A DNA stretch of 16,997 nt from an uncultured Coriobacteriales bacterium (GCA_902464015.1 CABQHM010000067.1:1-16997); one strand, 5' to 3'. Shown: positions 1 through 8,307, counted from the first letter of the stretch. Notes: a model not told the origin generated them from the sequence alone. Translations and numbers: made by a program.

Positions 1-815
1 GCCCCCACCCCAAGACCCCGCGGGCAAACGACATCGCCTTCGACGAAGTGACGTTCACCTACGAGGGGGGCGCCTGCCCCGCGCTCGACCATGTGAGCTT
101 CACCGTACCCGCAGGTACGACCGTGGCGCTCGTGGGACCGTCGGGCTCGGGCAAGTCCACCTGCGCGAGCCTGGTGCCCCGCTTCTGGGACGCCGATACG
201 GGCAGCGTGCGCGTCGGCGGCGTCGACGTGCGCGACATGGACCCCCACGCACTCATGGAGCAGGTCGCCTTCGTCTTCCAAACAAACAAGCTCTTCCGGG
301 CAAGCCTGGCAGACAACGTGCACTCGGCGCGTCCCGAGGCAACGGATGACGAGGTCAGAGCGGCGCTTCACGCCGCCCAATGCGACGACATCGTGGAGAA
401 GCTACCCCAGGGCATCCACACCATGCTCGGCACGGGCGGTACGTACCTGTCGGGCGGAGAAGTGCAGCGCGTGGCCTTGGCGCGCGCCATCCTCAAAAAC
501 GCCCCCATCGTGGTGCTCGACGAGGCCACGGCCTTTGCCGACCCCGAAAACGAGGCGCTCATCCAGCGCGGGTTCACCGCGCTGTCTCAGGGACGCACCG
601 TCCTCATGATCGCGCACCGCCTCTCCACCGTGGTGGGCGCCGACAAGATCGTCGTGCTCGACCGCGGCCGCGTCGCCGAGGAGGGCACGCATGCCGAGCT
701 CGTGAGGGCGAATGGGCTCTACGCCCGCATGTGGGCCGAGTACGAGCAAGCCGCCGCCTGGAAGGTCGTCAACACCGCGGCGGACACCACGGCCCAGAAG
801 GGAGGCGAGGCGTAA
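1..815 (+). CDS. ABC exporter half-transporter, ATP-binding domain (5' partial)
   Basis: This is the nucleotide-binding end of an ABC exporter subunit; the frame is open to base 3, so the membrane domain and true start lie upstream. About 270 residues are visible. Walker A (GPSGSGKST) starts at base 135, the Q-loop reads VFQTN, the signature LSGGE starts at base 447, Walker B reads VVLDEATAFADPENE, and the H-loop is IAHRLS. Catalytic Glu and His are both present, so this half looks ATPase-competent. The serine usually seen before the D-loop is Phe (ATAFAD), a variant I associate with one half of heterodimeric exporters. The stop overlaps the start of the next gene (TAATG), indicating translational coupling and a heterodimer with it. 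The exported substrate cannot be read from sequence; drug, peptide or siderophore-like compounds are all possible. A TetR-family gene lies just downstream on the other strand. Confidence 0.93.
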   Translation, partial: PHPKTPRANDIAFDEVTFTYEGGACPALDHVSFTVPAGTTVALVGPSGSGKSTCASLVPRFWDADTGSVRVGGVDVRDMDPHALMEQVAFVFQTNKLFRASLADNVHSARPEATDDEVRAALHAAQCDDIVEKLPQGIHTMLGTGGTYLSGGEVQRVALARAILKNAPIVVLDEATAFADPENEALIQRGFTALSQGRTVLMIAHRLSTVVGADKIVVLDRGRVAEEGTHAELVRANGLYARMWAEYEQAAAWKVVNTAADTTAQKGGEA

Positions 816-2587
816 TGGCTTCGCGTCTGAGTTCCTCTCTCAAGAAGAAATATGCCCTGTCCGACAAGGGCGTGCGAAGCGTCTACCAGGGAACCTTGTG
901 GACCGCCGCAGTCAACATCGTGGTGATGGCAGGCGCGGCCGCCCTCTACCCTGCCGTGGATGCGCTCGTGAACACGCTCACCCAAGGCGCGGGCCTGCCC
1001 GGCGTCGGCGAGTTTGCCCTGGGACTGGCCGTGTTTGTCGTCGCCCTCTTCGCCTGCACGTGGTTCCAGTACCACTACACCTACAACGTGTTCTACGAGG
1101 AGAGCGGCAAGCAGCGCATAGAGATTGCCGAGCGCCTGCGCAAGCTGCCCCTGTCGTTTTTCGGCCGCCGCGACCTGGCCGACCTCACGTCAACCGTTCT
1201 GTCGGACGTGCAGGTGATGGAGCATGCCTACAGCCACGCGCTGGCCGTGCTCTACGGCGCGGTTCTCTCCAGCGTCCTGGTCTTCATCGGGTGCATGTGC
1301 TTCTCCTGGCAACTGGCCATCGCCTCGTTCTGGAGCATTCCCGTGGCGTTTGCCCTGCTCTTTGCCACGCGTAAGCCCATGGCACCCATCATGGAGCATG
1401 TGAGGCAGACGGCCGTGGAGACCTCCGACCACATCCAGGAGACGCTCGACTGCGTGCGCGAGATCCGCGCCTCCAACCATGAGGAGGCCTATCTGCAAGG
1501 CCTGCACGCCACCATCGACGCCTCCGAGGCCGCCATGCGCACAGGCGAGCTCGTCAACGGCATCATCGTGAACTCCGCCATGGCGGTGCTGCGCCTGGGC
1601 GTGGCAACCACCCTGCTCGTGGGCGCGCAGATGGTCGTCTCGGGGCGCATTGGCTTCATGGGGCTCTTCGCGTTCCTGCTCGTGGTGAGCCGGCTTTACA
1701 ACCCCTTCGACCAGTGCCTCATGTGCCTGTCGGAGCTCTTCGCAGCCGCAACCTCGGCCAAGCGCATGCATGAGATTCTCGACGAGCCCATCGCCGCTGG
1801 TTCGACGGAGTTCGCCCCGTCTGGCCACGACGTGGAGTTTGAGCACGTGGCGTTCAGCTACGGGGCCGGACCCGACGGCCGCGCAGGCGACAAAGTTTTG
1901 GCCGACGTGAGCTTCGTGGCTAAGGAAGGCCAGGTCACCGCCCTCGTTGGACCTTCTGGCAGCGGCAAGTCGACCTGCGCGCGCCTTGCGGCCCGCTTTT
2001 GGGACGCCACGGCGGGCACCGTGCGCATCGGCGGGGTGGACGTGGCGACGGTCGACCCCGAGGTCCTGCTGCGCGACTGGGCCGTGGTGTTTCAGGACGT
2101 GTTGCTCTTCGACGACACGGTGATGGGCAACATCCGCCTTGGTCGGCGCGATGCCACCGACGAGGAGGTGCTGGCAGCGGCGCGTGCCGCCATGTGCGAC
2201 GAGTTCGTGAGGCGCCTGCCACAGGGTTACGACACCATGATCGGCGAGAACGGCGGCAAACTCTCCGGGGGCGAGCGCCAGCGCATCTCGATTGCCCGGG
2301 CGCTTCTCAAGGACGCGCCCATGGTGCTGCTCGACGAGGCCACCGCGTCGCTCGACGTGGAGAACGAGTCTCAGGTGCAGCAGGCCCTCTCACACCTTCT
2401 TGCAGGCAAAACGGTCATCGTCATCGCCCATCGCATGCGCACGGTGGAAAACGCCGACAAGGTTGTGGTGCTCAAGGACGGCCGCGTCGCCGAACAGGGC
2501 AGCCCCGCCGACCTGCTTGCCGCAAACGGCGAGTTCGCCCGTATGGTGGCCCTGCAGCGCGAAAGCGCGGGATGGCGCATGGACTGA
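815..2587 (+). CDS. ABC exporter, fused permease and ATP-binding protein
   Basis: A 590-residue half-transporter, normal length for a type IV exporter subunit. Six hydrophobic segments occupy roughly residues 20-330, followed by the nucleotide-binding domain: Walker A GPSGSGKST at 379-387, Q-loop VFQDV, signature LSGGERQR at 483-490, Walker B with D507 and E508, and H-loop His539. All ATPase motifs are consensus, so neither half of the pair shows the usual degenerate-site substitutions in Walker B or H-loop. The ATG is chosen because it overlaps the previous stop (TAATG) and GGAGG sits at 801-805; an in-frame ATG far upstream would overlap most of the previous gene. It should form a heterodimer with the upstream subunit in the cytoplasmic membrane. 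Substrate unknown. The convergent TetR-family gene is a plausible local regulator, but this is inference from proximity. Confidence 0.95.
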   Translation: MASRLSSSLKKKYALSDKGVRSVYQGTLWTAAVNIVVMAGAAALYPAVDALVNTLTQGAGLPGVGEFALGLAVFVVALFACTWFQYHYTYNVFYEESGKQRIEIAERLRKLPLSFFGRRDLADLTSTVLSDVQVMEHAYSHALAVLYGAVLSSVLVFIGCMCFSWQLAIASFWSIPVAFALLFATRKPMAPIMEHVRQTAVETSDHIQETLDCVREIRASNHEEAYLQGLHATIDASEAAMRTGELVNGIIVNSAMAVLRLGVATTLLVGAQMVVSGRIGFMGLFAFLLVVSRLYNPFDQCLMCLSELFAAATSAKRMHEILDEPIAAGSTEFAPSGHDVEFEHVAFSYGAGPDGRAGDKVLADVSFVAKEGQVTALVGPSGSGKSTCARLAARFWDATAGTVRIGGVDVATVDPEVLLRDWAVVFQDVLLFDDTVMGNIRLGRRDATDEEVLAAARAAMCDEFVRRLPQGYDTMIGENGGKLSGGERQRISIARALLKDAPMVLLDEATASLDVENESQVQQALSHLLAGKTVIVIAHRMRTVENADKVVVLKDGRVAEQGSPADLLAANGEFARMVALQRESAGWRMD

Positions 2588-2598
2588 CGATCAGCGCT

Positions 2599-2686
2599 GC
2601 AAAATGACGCAACGCACCTGTCCCTTTGTATTATCCGCATCGCAAAATACCACAGCGCACCTGTCCCTTTGGGACATCCAGGTGCG
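2599..2686. repeat. Tandem-like 30-nt repeat plus hairpin between convergent genes
   Basis: Two copies of a 30-nt unit lie at 2599-2628 and 2642-2671, 43 nt apart. Both begin GCAAAAT and end CGCACCTGTCCCTTTG, with a divergent 7-nt middle. After the second copy the sequence folds back: TGTCCC-TTT-GGGACA forms a 6-bp stem, continued by CGCACC pairing with GGTGCG across a 4-nt bulge (about 2656-2686). It occupies the gap between the ABC gene and the convergent TetR gene, so it may help end transcription from both sides, though no clean T-run follows. It could equally be a copy of a dispersed REP-like element. Confidence 0.7.
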
Positions 2687-2697
2687 ACCGGCCCTCC

Positions 2698-3261
2698 CTA
2701 CGACACCTTCGGGCGCGCGGGGAGGGCCTCGCGGTCGGGCTTGGCGAATGCGGGCGTCATGTCGTACACGGCGCGCACGAGGGCTTCGACGGGGGCCTTC
2801 ATGCCCGAGGCGCACCAGGAAAGGAACGCCTCGGTGCTGCCGAAGCAGTACATGTCGATGCACATCTCGCGGTAGGCGCGCTCAGTGGCCGGAAGGGTGG
2901 GTCGCACGTACCTTTCCCGATAGGTGCGGCGCAGCCACGCGTTGCACAACACCCGGAAGCTGTTCTCCCCTGTTTGGTTGGGCAGCTGAACGAAGAAACT
3001 CTTGTGCCGCGCCACACGCTCGTAAACCCTGCGCGTGGCCTCGATGTCGGTGAAAGGGTTGCTCTCGAGAGACATGGGCAGCGACGCCGTGAAAAATACC
3101 AGCTCATCAAGGTCGGCGAAATAGTTGTAGAACGTCTGGCGCGCAATGTCGGCCCGTGCCACGATGTCGCTCACGGTGATTGTGGAGAGCAAGGCACCCT
3201 CGTCGCACATGTCCATGAGCGTCTCAGCCAGGTGCCGACGCACGAGTTCCTTCCTATTCAC
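2698..3261 (-). CDS. TetR/AcrR-family transcriptional regulator
   Basis: A 187-residue protein with an N-terminal TetR-type helix-turn-helix at about 28-54 (ITVSDIVARADIARQTFYNYF, the FYNYF recognition-helix end being typical). The C-terminal part (HKSFFVQLPNQTGEN... and WLRRTYRERYV) resembles the ligand-binding domain of the TetR_C_8 / DhaS-like group. The start is GTG, supported by a GGGGGAG ribosome-binding site a few bases upstream on the minus strand. It is convergent with the ABC exporter and divergent from the Tat iron-sulfur protein, so it may control either, or itself. A possible operator lies at 3304-3325 in the divergent promoter region. The inducer is unknown. Confidence 0.9.
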   Translation of the reverse strand: MNRKELVRRHLAETLMDMCDEGALLSTITVSDIVARADIARQTFYNYFADLDELVFFTASLPMSLESNPFTDIEATRRVYERVARHKSFFVQLPNQTGENSFRVLCNAWLRRTYRERYVRPTLPATERAYREMCIDMYCFGSTEAFLSWCASGMKAPVEALVRAVYDMTPAFAKPDREALPARPKVS

Positions 3262-3303
3262 GCTGCTCCCCCGTCCCCGTTCTCTCCCCTATCAGGCGTC
3301 AAA

Positions 3304-3325
3304 GTATCTCAAACGCGCAAGATAC
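3304..3325. promoter_or_regulatory. Candidate TetR operator (inverted repeat)
   Basis: GTATCT at 3304-3309 and AGATAC at 3320-3325 form a perfect 6-bp inverted repeat with a 10-nt spacer, about one and a half helical turns between half-site centres. It lies 43 bp upstream of the TetR start codon and about 210 bp upstream of the iron-sulfur gene. Size and place fit an autoregulatory operator, but a 6-bp repeat can occur by chance. Confidence 0.35.
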
Positions 3326-3533
3326 GCGCAGCTCAAATCGTAACAATTTTAGCCATCGAGACGCCTTTCGTCCAACTTTTGTCGCAACGCGCCCTGCGTG
3401 TCCAAACGAATTGGCGGCGGGTTATGGGCAGGCCCGCATGCGCTGCCTAGTATGCGAGATGAGATGTCTTGCCAAGGGCGCTTTGGGAGAGGCGCGGCAA
3501 GGCAATGGGATTTAAAAGGAGAGGACTTATACT

Positions 3534-5039
3534 ATGAGCACTTCCGACGTGACCCGCAGGACCTTCGTGGGCGGCATGGCCGCTATGGGCGCCATGGCTG
3601 CCGCTGGCATCAACATGGGCACCCCCGTCGTTGCCAGGGCCGACGAGGCCGCAGCCGACCCCGCATTCCAGTTTGAGCTCGAGGACCCGAGCACCTACTG
3701 GGGCGAGAACGTCGTTGCACCTCACACCACTCGCGAGTCCGCCTACGCAAACGTCCTTCCCGAGCTGGCCGACGAGCCCATGAGCAACCTCATCGACAAG
3801 GTGAACGACGTCCTGCCCCTCGACGAGATTGAGGACGCCGTGCTTCCCGACGGCACCGTCGTGCCCGCCGTGTACGTCAAGCTGCGCAACCACCTCAACC
3901 GCATCGGCCAGGGCATCGGCTCCACGCCCATTGAGACCTCCTACCAGATGATCCAGTACCTGTGGAGCGAGGAGGACGCCCAGCACGAGATCGAGATGCC
4001 GATCAACGTGCAGTTCGACGCCCTTGAGTACCACTACCTCTCCGGCCGCCCCGTTGAGGAGTGCAAGGAGATTCTCGACGACCTGGCCATGCGCGGCATG
4101 ATCATGCGCGCCCACCGCTCCGGCCACGACGTCTACCACCTGCTCCCCTACATCAACGGCTTCTGGGAGTTCAACGAGCTGCGTGCCTACTTCGAGAACG
4201 GCGGCGACTCCGACGGTGTGGCCGACGCTCCCGAGGCCTACGCCGCTGCCGCTGAGTTCGACGCCCAGGGCATCGGCGGTGCCGAGCCCGGCCAGTCCTT
4301 CGAGGCCCTCGTGCCGCTCTTCCACACCTACCCCGTGAGCGTCGACGTCGTCGAGGAGGACGAGCTCGCCCAGAACATGGACTGGAAGGCCATCATCCAG
4401 TCCAACGAGCAGATCACCGTCTCTCCCTGCCAGTGCCGCCTGATGTGGAAGTCCCTCGGTGTGCCCATGTGCCACGGCGACGGCGACCACCCCTTCGAGA
4501 CCTGCCTGTCCTTCGGCGAGCTGGCCACCTATTTCGACGAGGTCGGCATCGGCCGTCTCATCAGCCAGGACGAGGCCATCGCCATGGTTGAGAAGTGCAT
4601 GGACGCCGGCATGGTGCCCGAGTCCCTCTCGATGAAGGACGTCGACATCATGTGCATGTGCCACGGCGACTGCTGCGGCAACCTCTCCGGCTTCAAGGCC
4701 ATGGGCGGTCAGGCTCACGCCAACGTTAACGTGAGCGCCTACCTGCTCAAGTACGACCCCGAGAAGTGCATCTCCTGCGGCGCCTGCATCGCCCGCTGCC
4801 CCATGGAGGCCATCTCCTTCGATGACAACAACCTCTGCCTGCACAACAACGCCTGCGTGCGCTGCGGCCAGTGCGTCACCGTCTGCCCCGCTGATGCCCG
4901 TATCCTCGCCTACCGTGGCGACTACCCCGAGCTCGGTCGCGAGTACGTTGACGCCGTTGAGATGATGGCTGCCGAGCGCATGCGCCGCGGCATGATCTCC
5001 GACTTCGCCGGCGGCGAGGTCCAGGCCGCGGAGAAGTAA
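3534..5039 (+). CDS. Tat-exported 4Fe-4S ferredoxin-like protein
   Basis: A 501-residue protein with a Tat signal (TRRTF at 7-11, a hydrophobic Ala/Gly/Met stretch, likely cleavage after ARA near residue 36). The C-terminal domain carries two classical CxxCxxCxxxC(P) motifs (C412/415/418/422 and C441/444/447/451), a 2[4Fe-4S] ferredoxin fold. Before it lies a second cysteine-rich region: CQCR at 299-302, C313, C324, then CMCHGDCC at 374-381, which could hold another cluster or metal. The middle (about 130-215) looks like a helical, winged-helix-like segment. There are no membrane anchors, so I expect a soluble or membrane-associated electron carrier or oxidoreductase subunit outside the cytoplasm. 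AAGGAGAGG at 3516-3524 supports the ATG. Codon use is highly biased to C-ending codons, suggesting strong expression. It is a single-gene unit ending at a strong terminator. Its redox partner and reaction are unknown. Confidence 0.88.
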   Translation: MSTSDVTRRTFVGGMAAMGAMAAAGINMGTPVVARADEAAADPAFQFELEDPSTYWGENVVAPHTTRESAYANVLPELADEPMSNLIDKVNDVLPLDEIEDAVLPDGTVVPAVYVKLRNHLNRIGQGIGSTPIETSYQMIQYLWSEEDAQHEIEMPINVQFDALEYHYLSGRPVEECKEILDDLAMRGMIMRAHRSGHDVYHLLPYINGFWEFNELRAYFENGGDSDGVADAPEAYAAAAEFDAQGIGGAEPGQSFEALVPLFHTYPVSVDVVEEDELAQNMDWKAIIQSNEQITVSPCQCRLMWKSLGVPMCHGDGDHPFETCLSFGELATYFDEVGIGRLISQDEAIAMVEKCMDAGMVPESLSMKDVDIMCMCHGDCCGNLSGFKAMGGQAHANVNVSAYLLKYDPEKCISCGACIARCPMEAISFDDNNLCLHNNACVRCGQCVTVCPADARILAYRGDYPELGREYVDAVEMMAAERMRRGMISDFAGGEVQAAEK

Positions 5040-5070
5040 GCAAGGTCTTCTCTTTCAACGCGCCACCCAG

Positions 5071-5099
5071 GGCCGCGGGACAATCCCGCGGCCTTTTTT
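5071..5099 (+). terminator. Rho-independent terminator of the iron-sulfur gene
   Basis: GGCCGCGGGA (5071-5080) pairs perfectly with TCCCGCGGCC (5084-5093) around a CAA loop and is followed by six T residues. It begins about 30 nt after the stop codon. Confidence 0.93.
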
Positions 5100-5134
5100 G
5101 TTGCCTGTGTCCGCTCTTGAAACCTCGCAATGCG

Positions 5135-5140
5135 TATAAT
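5135..5140 (+). promoter_or_regulatory. Consensus -10 box for the kinase-like / DegV pair
   Basis: A perfect TATAAT lies 43 bp upstream of the chosen ATG. The nearest -35-like hexamer (TTGAAA at 5117-5122) is only 12 nt away, shorter than normal, so the -35 part is unclear. The -10 overlaps the possible upstream start at 5130 and argues against it. Confidence 0.5.
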
Positions 5141-5183
5141 CAGCGAAGTGCATCATCATCTTCCAGGTGAGACGGAGCAAGCC

Positions 5184-5777
5184 ATGAAGATCATTACCAT
5201 CGACCGCGAGTACGCGGCAGGCGGCCACACGGTAGGACGCGCGCTGGCCAAGAAGCTCGGCGTCGAGATTTACGACAAGGACATCATCAAGCACGCCGCC
5301 AAGAAGAGCGGCATCGAGCAGGGGCTCGTGGAGGACGACGAGGAGCGCATCTCCAAGGTCGGCGCCTTCCTCAAGGCCATCAGCCCCATCGCTTACGACG
5401 ACAAGGACACCATCTTCACCTACGAGAGCCAGGCCATCATCGAGCTGGCCAAGAAGGGCCCCTGCGTCATGCTCGGCCGCTGCGCCAAGGAGATTCTCGA
5501 AGATGCCGGCTTCGAGGTGCTGAGCGTGTTCCTCCACGCCGACGAGGAGACGCGCGTCGAACGCGCTTGCACGGTGCTTGGCACCGACGACAGGGCCGCC
5601 GCGCGCCACGAGCTGCGCCGCATCGACGTCATGCGCCAGTCGTACCTGTCCTACTACGTGGAGCGCAAGCAGTGGCACGACGTGCGCGAGTACACGCTCT
5701 CGCTCGACACGCACAAGCTCTCGAACGAGGCCTGCGTCGACATCATCTGCGCCGCCTACAACGACCACAAAGAGTAG
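5184..5777 (+). CDS. Cytidylate kinase-like family protein
   Basis: A 197-residue protein opening with MKIITIDREYAAGGHTVGRALAKKLG, the modified P-loop region of the cytidylate_kin2 group (typically ISREYGSGG...). It continues with YDKDII, a central CVMLGRCA strand, and an Arg-rich region near the end (RHELRRIDVMRQSYLSYY). These proteins resemble CMP kinase, but their substrates are mostly unproven, so I do not assign cmk. The start at 5184 is preferred over an in-frame ATG at 5130: GGAG at 5174-5177 sits 6 nt before it, the domain begins right there, and the upstream ATG overlaps the probable promoter. It is followed after 30 nt by the DegV gene in the same orientation, a likely two-gene operon. 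Confidence 0.88.
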   Translation: MKIITIDREYAAGGHTVGRALAKKLGVEIYDKDIIKHAAKKSGIEQGLVEDDEERISKVGAFLKAISPIAYDDKDTIFTYESQAIIELAKKGPCVMLGRCAKEILEDAGFEVLSVFLHADEETRVERACTVLGTDDRAAARHELRRIDVMRQSYLSYYVERKQWHDVREYTLSLDTHKLSNEACVDIICAAYNDHKE

Positions 5778-5807
5778 AGCGCGCCGCTGCGCCCACAAGG
5801 AGACCCC

Positions 5808-6692
5808 ATGTCCGATTTCATCCTGAGCTGCGAGTCAACGGCCGACCTTTCCGCCGAGAAGCTCGCAGCCATCGACGTGGAGCACATCTGCTTCCACTTC
5901 ATGCTCGACGGCTGCGACTACCGCGACGACCTGGGCCAATCCATCCCCTTCGAGGACTTCTACCGCGCCATGGCCAACGGCGCCGACACCAAGACGGCCG
6001 CCGTGGGCACGGGCGACTACCTCGAGTATTTCGGCAGCTTCCTGGAGCAGGGCAAGGACGTGCTGCACGCCTCGCTGTCCTCGGGCATCTCGTCTTCCTA
6101 CGAGGCGGCATGCGAGGCAGCCGCCGAGCTGGCACCCAAGTACCCCGACCGCAAGCTCTACATCGTCGACTCGCTGGCGGCCTCGAGCGGCTACGGCCTG
6201 CTCATGCAGACGCTCTCCGACATGCGGGCCCAAGGCAAGACCATCGACGAGGTGCGCGACTGGGCCGAAGCCAACAAGCGCCGCCTGCGCCACTGGTTCT
6301 TCTCCACCGACCTCACGTTCTACATCAAGGGTGGCCGCGTGAAGCCCCTGACCGGCCATATCGGCAACCTGCTCAACATTTGCCCCTTGCTCGACGTGAA
6401 CAAGAACGGCAAGCTCATCCAACGCGAGAACCTGCGCGGCAAGAAGAAGGTCGTCAAGCGCATCGTGGAGTGCATGGCCGAGACGGCCGAGGACGGCCTG
6501 GACTATGCAGGCCGCGTCTTCATCTCGCAGAGCGCATGCCAAGACGACGCCAAGGCTGTCGCCGACCTCATCTCCGAGCGCTTCCCCGGCGTGCGCGACA
6601 TCGAGACGTACTACATCGGCACCACGATCGGCGCGCACACCGGACCCGGCACCGTGGCCCTGTTCTTCTGGGGCACCGAGCGCGGCGAGTAG
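5808..6692 (+). CDS. DegV family fatty-acid-binding protein
   Basis: A 294-residue, full-length DegV-family protein. Hallmarks are the N-terminal ILSCESTADLS strand and turn, the central SLSSGISSSYEAA loop, YIVDSLAASSGYG, FYIKGGRVKPLTG, and the C-terminal GTTIGAHTGPGTVALFF. Characterised members bind a single fatty acid, and some (FakB) present it to the kinase FakA; no fakA-like gene is visible here. AAGGAG lies 8 nt before the ATG. The gene sits 30 nt behind the kinase-like gene and before a strong terminator, so the two are probably co-transcribed; whether they share a pathway is unknown. Confidence 0.93.
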   Translation: MSDFILSCESTADLSAEKLAAIDVEHICFHFMLDGCDYRDDLGQSIPFEDFYRAMANGADTKTAAVGTGDYLEYFGSFLEQGKDVLHASLSSGISSSYEAACEAAAELAPKYPDRKLYIVDSLAASSGYGLLMQTLSDMRAQGKTIDEVRDWAEANKRRLRHWFFSTDLTFYIKGGRVKPLTGHIGNLLNICPLLDVNKNGKLIQRENLRGKKKVVKRIVECMAETAEDGLDYAGRVFISQSACQDDAKAVADLISERFPGVRDIETYYIGTTIGAHTGPGTVALFFWGTERGE

Positions 6693-6724
6693 CTGGGGTT
6701 TTGGGATACAGCGACGCAAACGAA

Positions 6725-6766
6725 GGGAGGCTGCCTGCGATAAGCCCGCGGGCAGCCTCCCTTTTT
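6725..6766 (+). terminator. Rho-independent terminator after the DegV gene
   Basis: GGGAGGCTGCCTGCG (6725-6739) pairs with CGCGGGCAGCCTCCC (6747-6761), 15 bp with one T-G wobble and a 7-nt loop, followed by five T residues. It lies between convergent DegV and glmM genes. Read on the minus strand there is no matching T-run after the stem, so it mainly serves the plus strand. Confidence 0.92.
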
Positions 6767-6822
6767 GTGTGCTTGAACGCGATGCGACGGGGTGTCGGCT
6801 CCGACGCCGGAGCCAGACTCCC

Positions 6823-8232
6823 CTACTCGGTGGCCCAGCCCTTCTTGCGGATGACGTCCACCACGCGCTGTGCCTGCTCGCGGGCGATTTCGTCGGTGGC
6901 AGCCTCCACCATCACGCGCACGAGCGGCTCAGTGCCCGAAGCGCGCACGAGGGCGCGACCGTCGCCGGCCAGGGCGCTCTCAACGCTGGCAGCGGCGGCA
7001 ACCACGTCGGGGTCGGCCATGGCGGCCTTCTTGTCGCTCACGCGCACGTTGATGAGCACCTGGGGGTACGTGTGCACAGGAGCCGCGAGCTCGCCGAGGG
7101 TGGACTTGCGGCCCATGACGGCTTCCATGAGCTTGATGGAGGTAAGGATGCCGTCGCCCGTGGTGGCAAGCTTGCCGAAGATGATGTGGCCCGACTGCTC
7201 GCCGCCGATACGGCCGCCGGAGGTGCGCATGTGCTCCCACACATAGCGATCGCCCACCTGCGTCTGGGCGTACTGGATGCCGGCCTCGTCGAGGGCCTTG
7301 TAGAGGCCCAGGTTGCTCATGACGGTCGTGGTGACCTCGTTGGGCACAAGATGGCCCTTGTCCTTCATGTAGCGGGCGCAGATGTACATGATCTTGTCGC
7401 CGTCAATCAGGTTGCCGTGCTCGTCAACGGCCAGGCAGCGGTCGGCGTCGCCATCGTAGGCAAAACCGCAGTCCAGGCCCTCGGCGCGCACGAGCTCCTG
7501 CAGGGCCTCGATATGTGTGGAACCCACGCCGGCGTTGATGTTGGTGCCGTCGGGCTCGCAGCCGATGGTGTAGACCTTCGCACCCATGGACTCGAACACG
7601 CTGCGTGCGATGGACCAGGAGGCACCGTTGGCGCAGTCCAGGCCGATGCGCTTGCCTCGCAGGGAGAAGATGCCCTGCGAGATGAGGAAGCCCACGTAGC
7701 GGTTGCGGCCGGCGAAGTGGTCCTCGACCGCGCCCACCTCGGCGCCCGTGGCCCAAGGAAGCTCAGAGCCCTTGAAGCCCAGGCAGTCGACCTCGCCGTC
7801 AAGGTAGGCCTCAACGAGTGCGATGAGGTCGTCGCCGGCCTTCTCGCCGTTGCCGTCCATGAGCTTGATGCCGTTGTCGTAATAGGGGTTGTGCGAGGCG
7901 CTCACCATGACGCCGCAGTCAAAGTCCTCGGTGCGAGCGACGTAGGCGACACTGGGCGTTGTGGTGACATGCATGGTGTAGGCGTCGCCGCCGCTGGCCG
8001 CAATGCCGCTGGCCAGGGCATACTCAAGCATGTAGCTGGAACGGCGCGTGTCCTTGCCGATGACGATGCGGGCGCGGCACGACTCATCGTCGCCGGGGTG
8101 CAGTTGGCGGGTCAGGCGCTTGAGCTGGCCGTAGTACCAGCCCAGGAAGCGGCCGATTTTAAAGGCGTGCTCGGCCGTGAGGCCCACACCCGCCTCGCCG
8201 CGGAAGCCGTCGGTACCGAAATACTTTCCCAT
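6823..8232 (-). CDS. glmM: Phosphoglucosamine mutase
   Basis: GlmM interconverts glucosamine-6-phosphate and glucosamine-1-phosphate in the cytoplasm, on the way to UDP-GlcNAc for peptidoglycan. The 469-residue protein begins MGKYFGTDGFRGEAG, the family's usual N-terminus. The phosphoserine loop is SASHNP at 111-116 (S113 as the phosphorylated residue), the metal loop is DGDADR at 260-265, the sugar-binding loop is GGEQSGHI at 343-350, and the phosphate-binding loop is RASGTEP at 430-436. The GEQSGHI form favours GlmM over phosphomannomutase. It is slightly longer than the roughly 445-residue E. coli enzyme, partly from residues about 41-53 (RQLHPGDDESC region). The start at 8232 fits the family and has AAGGA about 10 nt upstream; an in-frame start at 8286 lacks a binding site and lies almost at the predicted transcription start. 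Confidence 0.96.
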   Translation of the reverse strand: MGKYFGTDGFRGEAGVGLTAEHAFKIGRFLGWYYGQLKRLTRQLHPGDDESCRARIVIGKDTRRSSYMLEYALASGIAASGGDAYTMHVTTTPSVAYVARTEDFDCGVMVSASHNPYYDNGIKLMDGNGEKAGDDLIALVEAYLDGEVDCLGFKGSELPWATGAEVGAVEDHFAGRNRYVGFLISQGIFSLRGKRIGLDCANGASWSIARSVFESMGAKVYTIGCEPDGTNINAGVGSTHIEALQELVRAEGLDCGFAYDGDADRCLAVDEHGNLIDGDKIMYICARYMKDKGHLVPNEVTTTVMSNLGLYKALDEAGIQYAQTQVGDRYVWEHMRTSGGRIGGEQSGHIIFGKLATTGDGILTSIKLMEAVMGRKSTLGELAAPVHTYPQVLINVRVSDKKAAMADPDVVAAAASVESALAGDGRALVRASGTEPLVRVMVEAATDEIAREQAQRVVDVIRKKGWATE

Positions 8233-8298
8233 AGAGAACCAGTCCTTAGAGATGTCGAGCGCCCAGGGCGCAAGTGTTTGCGACAAACAAATGCAGGG

Positions 8299-8307
8299 AT
8301 TTTAGCA
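8299..8307 (-). promoter_or_regulatory. Extended -10 promoter of glmM
   Basis: On the minus strand the sequence reads TGCTAAAAT, an extended -10 (TGnTAAAAT). Transcription would begin near 8292, giving a leader of about 60 nt to the glmM ATG. No good -35 hexamer is visible, as is common for extended -10 promoters. Confidence 0.5.

Noticed and set aside
1..2587. Degenerate ATPase site typical of heterodimeric ABC exporters
   Set aside because: Both subunits keep the catalytic Glu, the H-loop His and LSGGE; only a Ser-to-Phe change before the D-loop is seen in the first, which is not enough.
5130..5183. N-terminal extension of the cytidylate-kinase-like protein from ATG at 5130
   Set aside because: It overlaps a perfect TATAAT and lacks a ribosome-binding site, and the family domain begins at 5184.
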